Source: Halocaridina rubra (lineage: Eukaryota; Arthropoda; Malacostraca; Decapoda; Atyidae). From it: a DNA stretch of 64,000 nucleotides. The DNA lies in assembly GCA_037179515.1 (NCBI GenBank), contig JAXCGZ010003847.1:42501-106500 (forward strand). Reading direction: 5' to 3'. This document shows positions 63,972 through 64,000 of the stretch, piece by piece (position 1 is the first letter of the stretch; every line of letters starts with the position of its first letter). Position numbers and translations under genes: made by a program. The notes beneath the pieces were generated by a model, which ran no database searches, was not told the origin of the DNA, and saw only the letters and a program-made list of their open reading frames with translations.

Positions 63972-64000
63972 TCTTAATAAGGCCCCATCCCCTGATCTTC

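Larger units (their letters stand above)
60749..64000 (-). mobile_element. CR1-like LINE copy c22, tandem unit 3, cut by the window end
   Basis: The tail and ORF2 C-terminal part match c20/c21, including their lesions. The interior contains a 324-bp tandem duplication and a segment of about 0.5-1 kb that matches c7 instead. The window stops in the N-terminal coding part of ORF2. Confidence 0.95.

Noticed and set aside
33667..64000. CRISPR-like or cellular satellite array
   Set aside because: The regular repeats are LINE copies with readable reverse-transcriptase coding, not short repeats with spacers; the context is eukaryotic.

Overview
The window is animal nuclear DNA. Non-LTR retrotransposons (LINEs), DNA-transposon relics and long microsatellites fill it almost completely. 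An arthropod, probably a decapod or other malacostracan crustacean, is the best guess. The grounds are long AT-rich microsatellites, CR1-like, RTE-like and Jockey-like LINE families of the kind abundant in crustaceans, a short TTAGG motif, and one spliced animal gene. This is inference from the type of content, not a species match.

One LINE family dominates. I call it the CR1-like family and number its copies c0 to c22. A full-length copy is about 4.87 kb. It has a 5' region of about 0.9-1 kb, an ORF1 (coiled coil plus a basic, RNA-binding-like C-terminal part), an overlapping ORF2 (AP-type endonuclease then reverse transcriptase with a FADD box), and a short 3' UTR. The 3' end has a 14-bp repeat (minus-strand ACAATTAGGTAATC) followed by (AC)n. 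Only c0 lies on the plus strand; all others are on the minus strand. Most are 5'-truncated, and they lie head to tail, the (AC)n tail of one copy abutting the truncated 5' end of the next.

Layout. 1-2,664: c0, split by a 1.16-kb DNA element with mirrored 32-bp iterons. 2,685-2,838: (TA)n(TG)n. 2,839-10,988: minus-strand copies c1-c5, with c2 split by a 3.9-kb plus-strand Jockey-like LINE that carries a nested 3' fragment of its own family. 11,140-12,780: Tigger/TIGD-like transposase relic on the minus strand, split by a 0.8-kb hAT-like element. 12,796-12,980: (ATT)n. 13,103-16,460: nearly full-length RTE-like LINE (minus). 16,764-21,469: (TA)n(TG)n, then c6 and c7; c7 is the best-preserved copy. 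21,470-22,111: very long (TA)n/(GATA)n tracts. 22,659-25,489: three phase-compatible exons of a METTL24-like methyltransferase gene (minus), the only host-gene candidate. 25,787-33,405: c8 and c9, with c9 split by a 4.7-kb plus-strand L2/CR1-like LINE. 33,557-64,000: an almost uninterrupted head-to-tail array of c10-c22. In its right half full-length copies repeat with a period of about 4.87 kb, and c19 is interrupted by a 5'-truncated RTE.

No intact mobile-element gene was found. Two processes appear to have built the array. One is insertion of new copies into the (AC)n tails of older ones. The other is later DNA-level tandem duplication of dead copies, shown by shared frameshifts, shared stops and shared truncation points.
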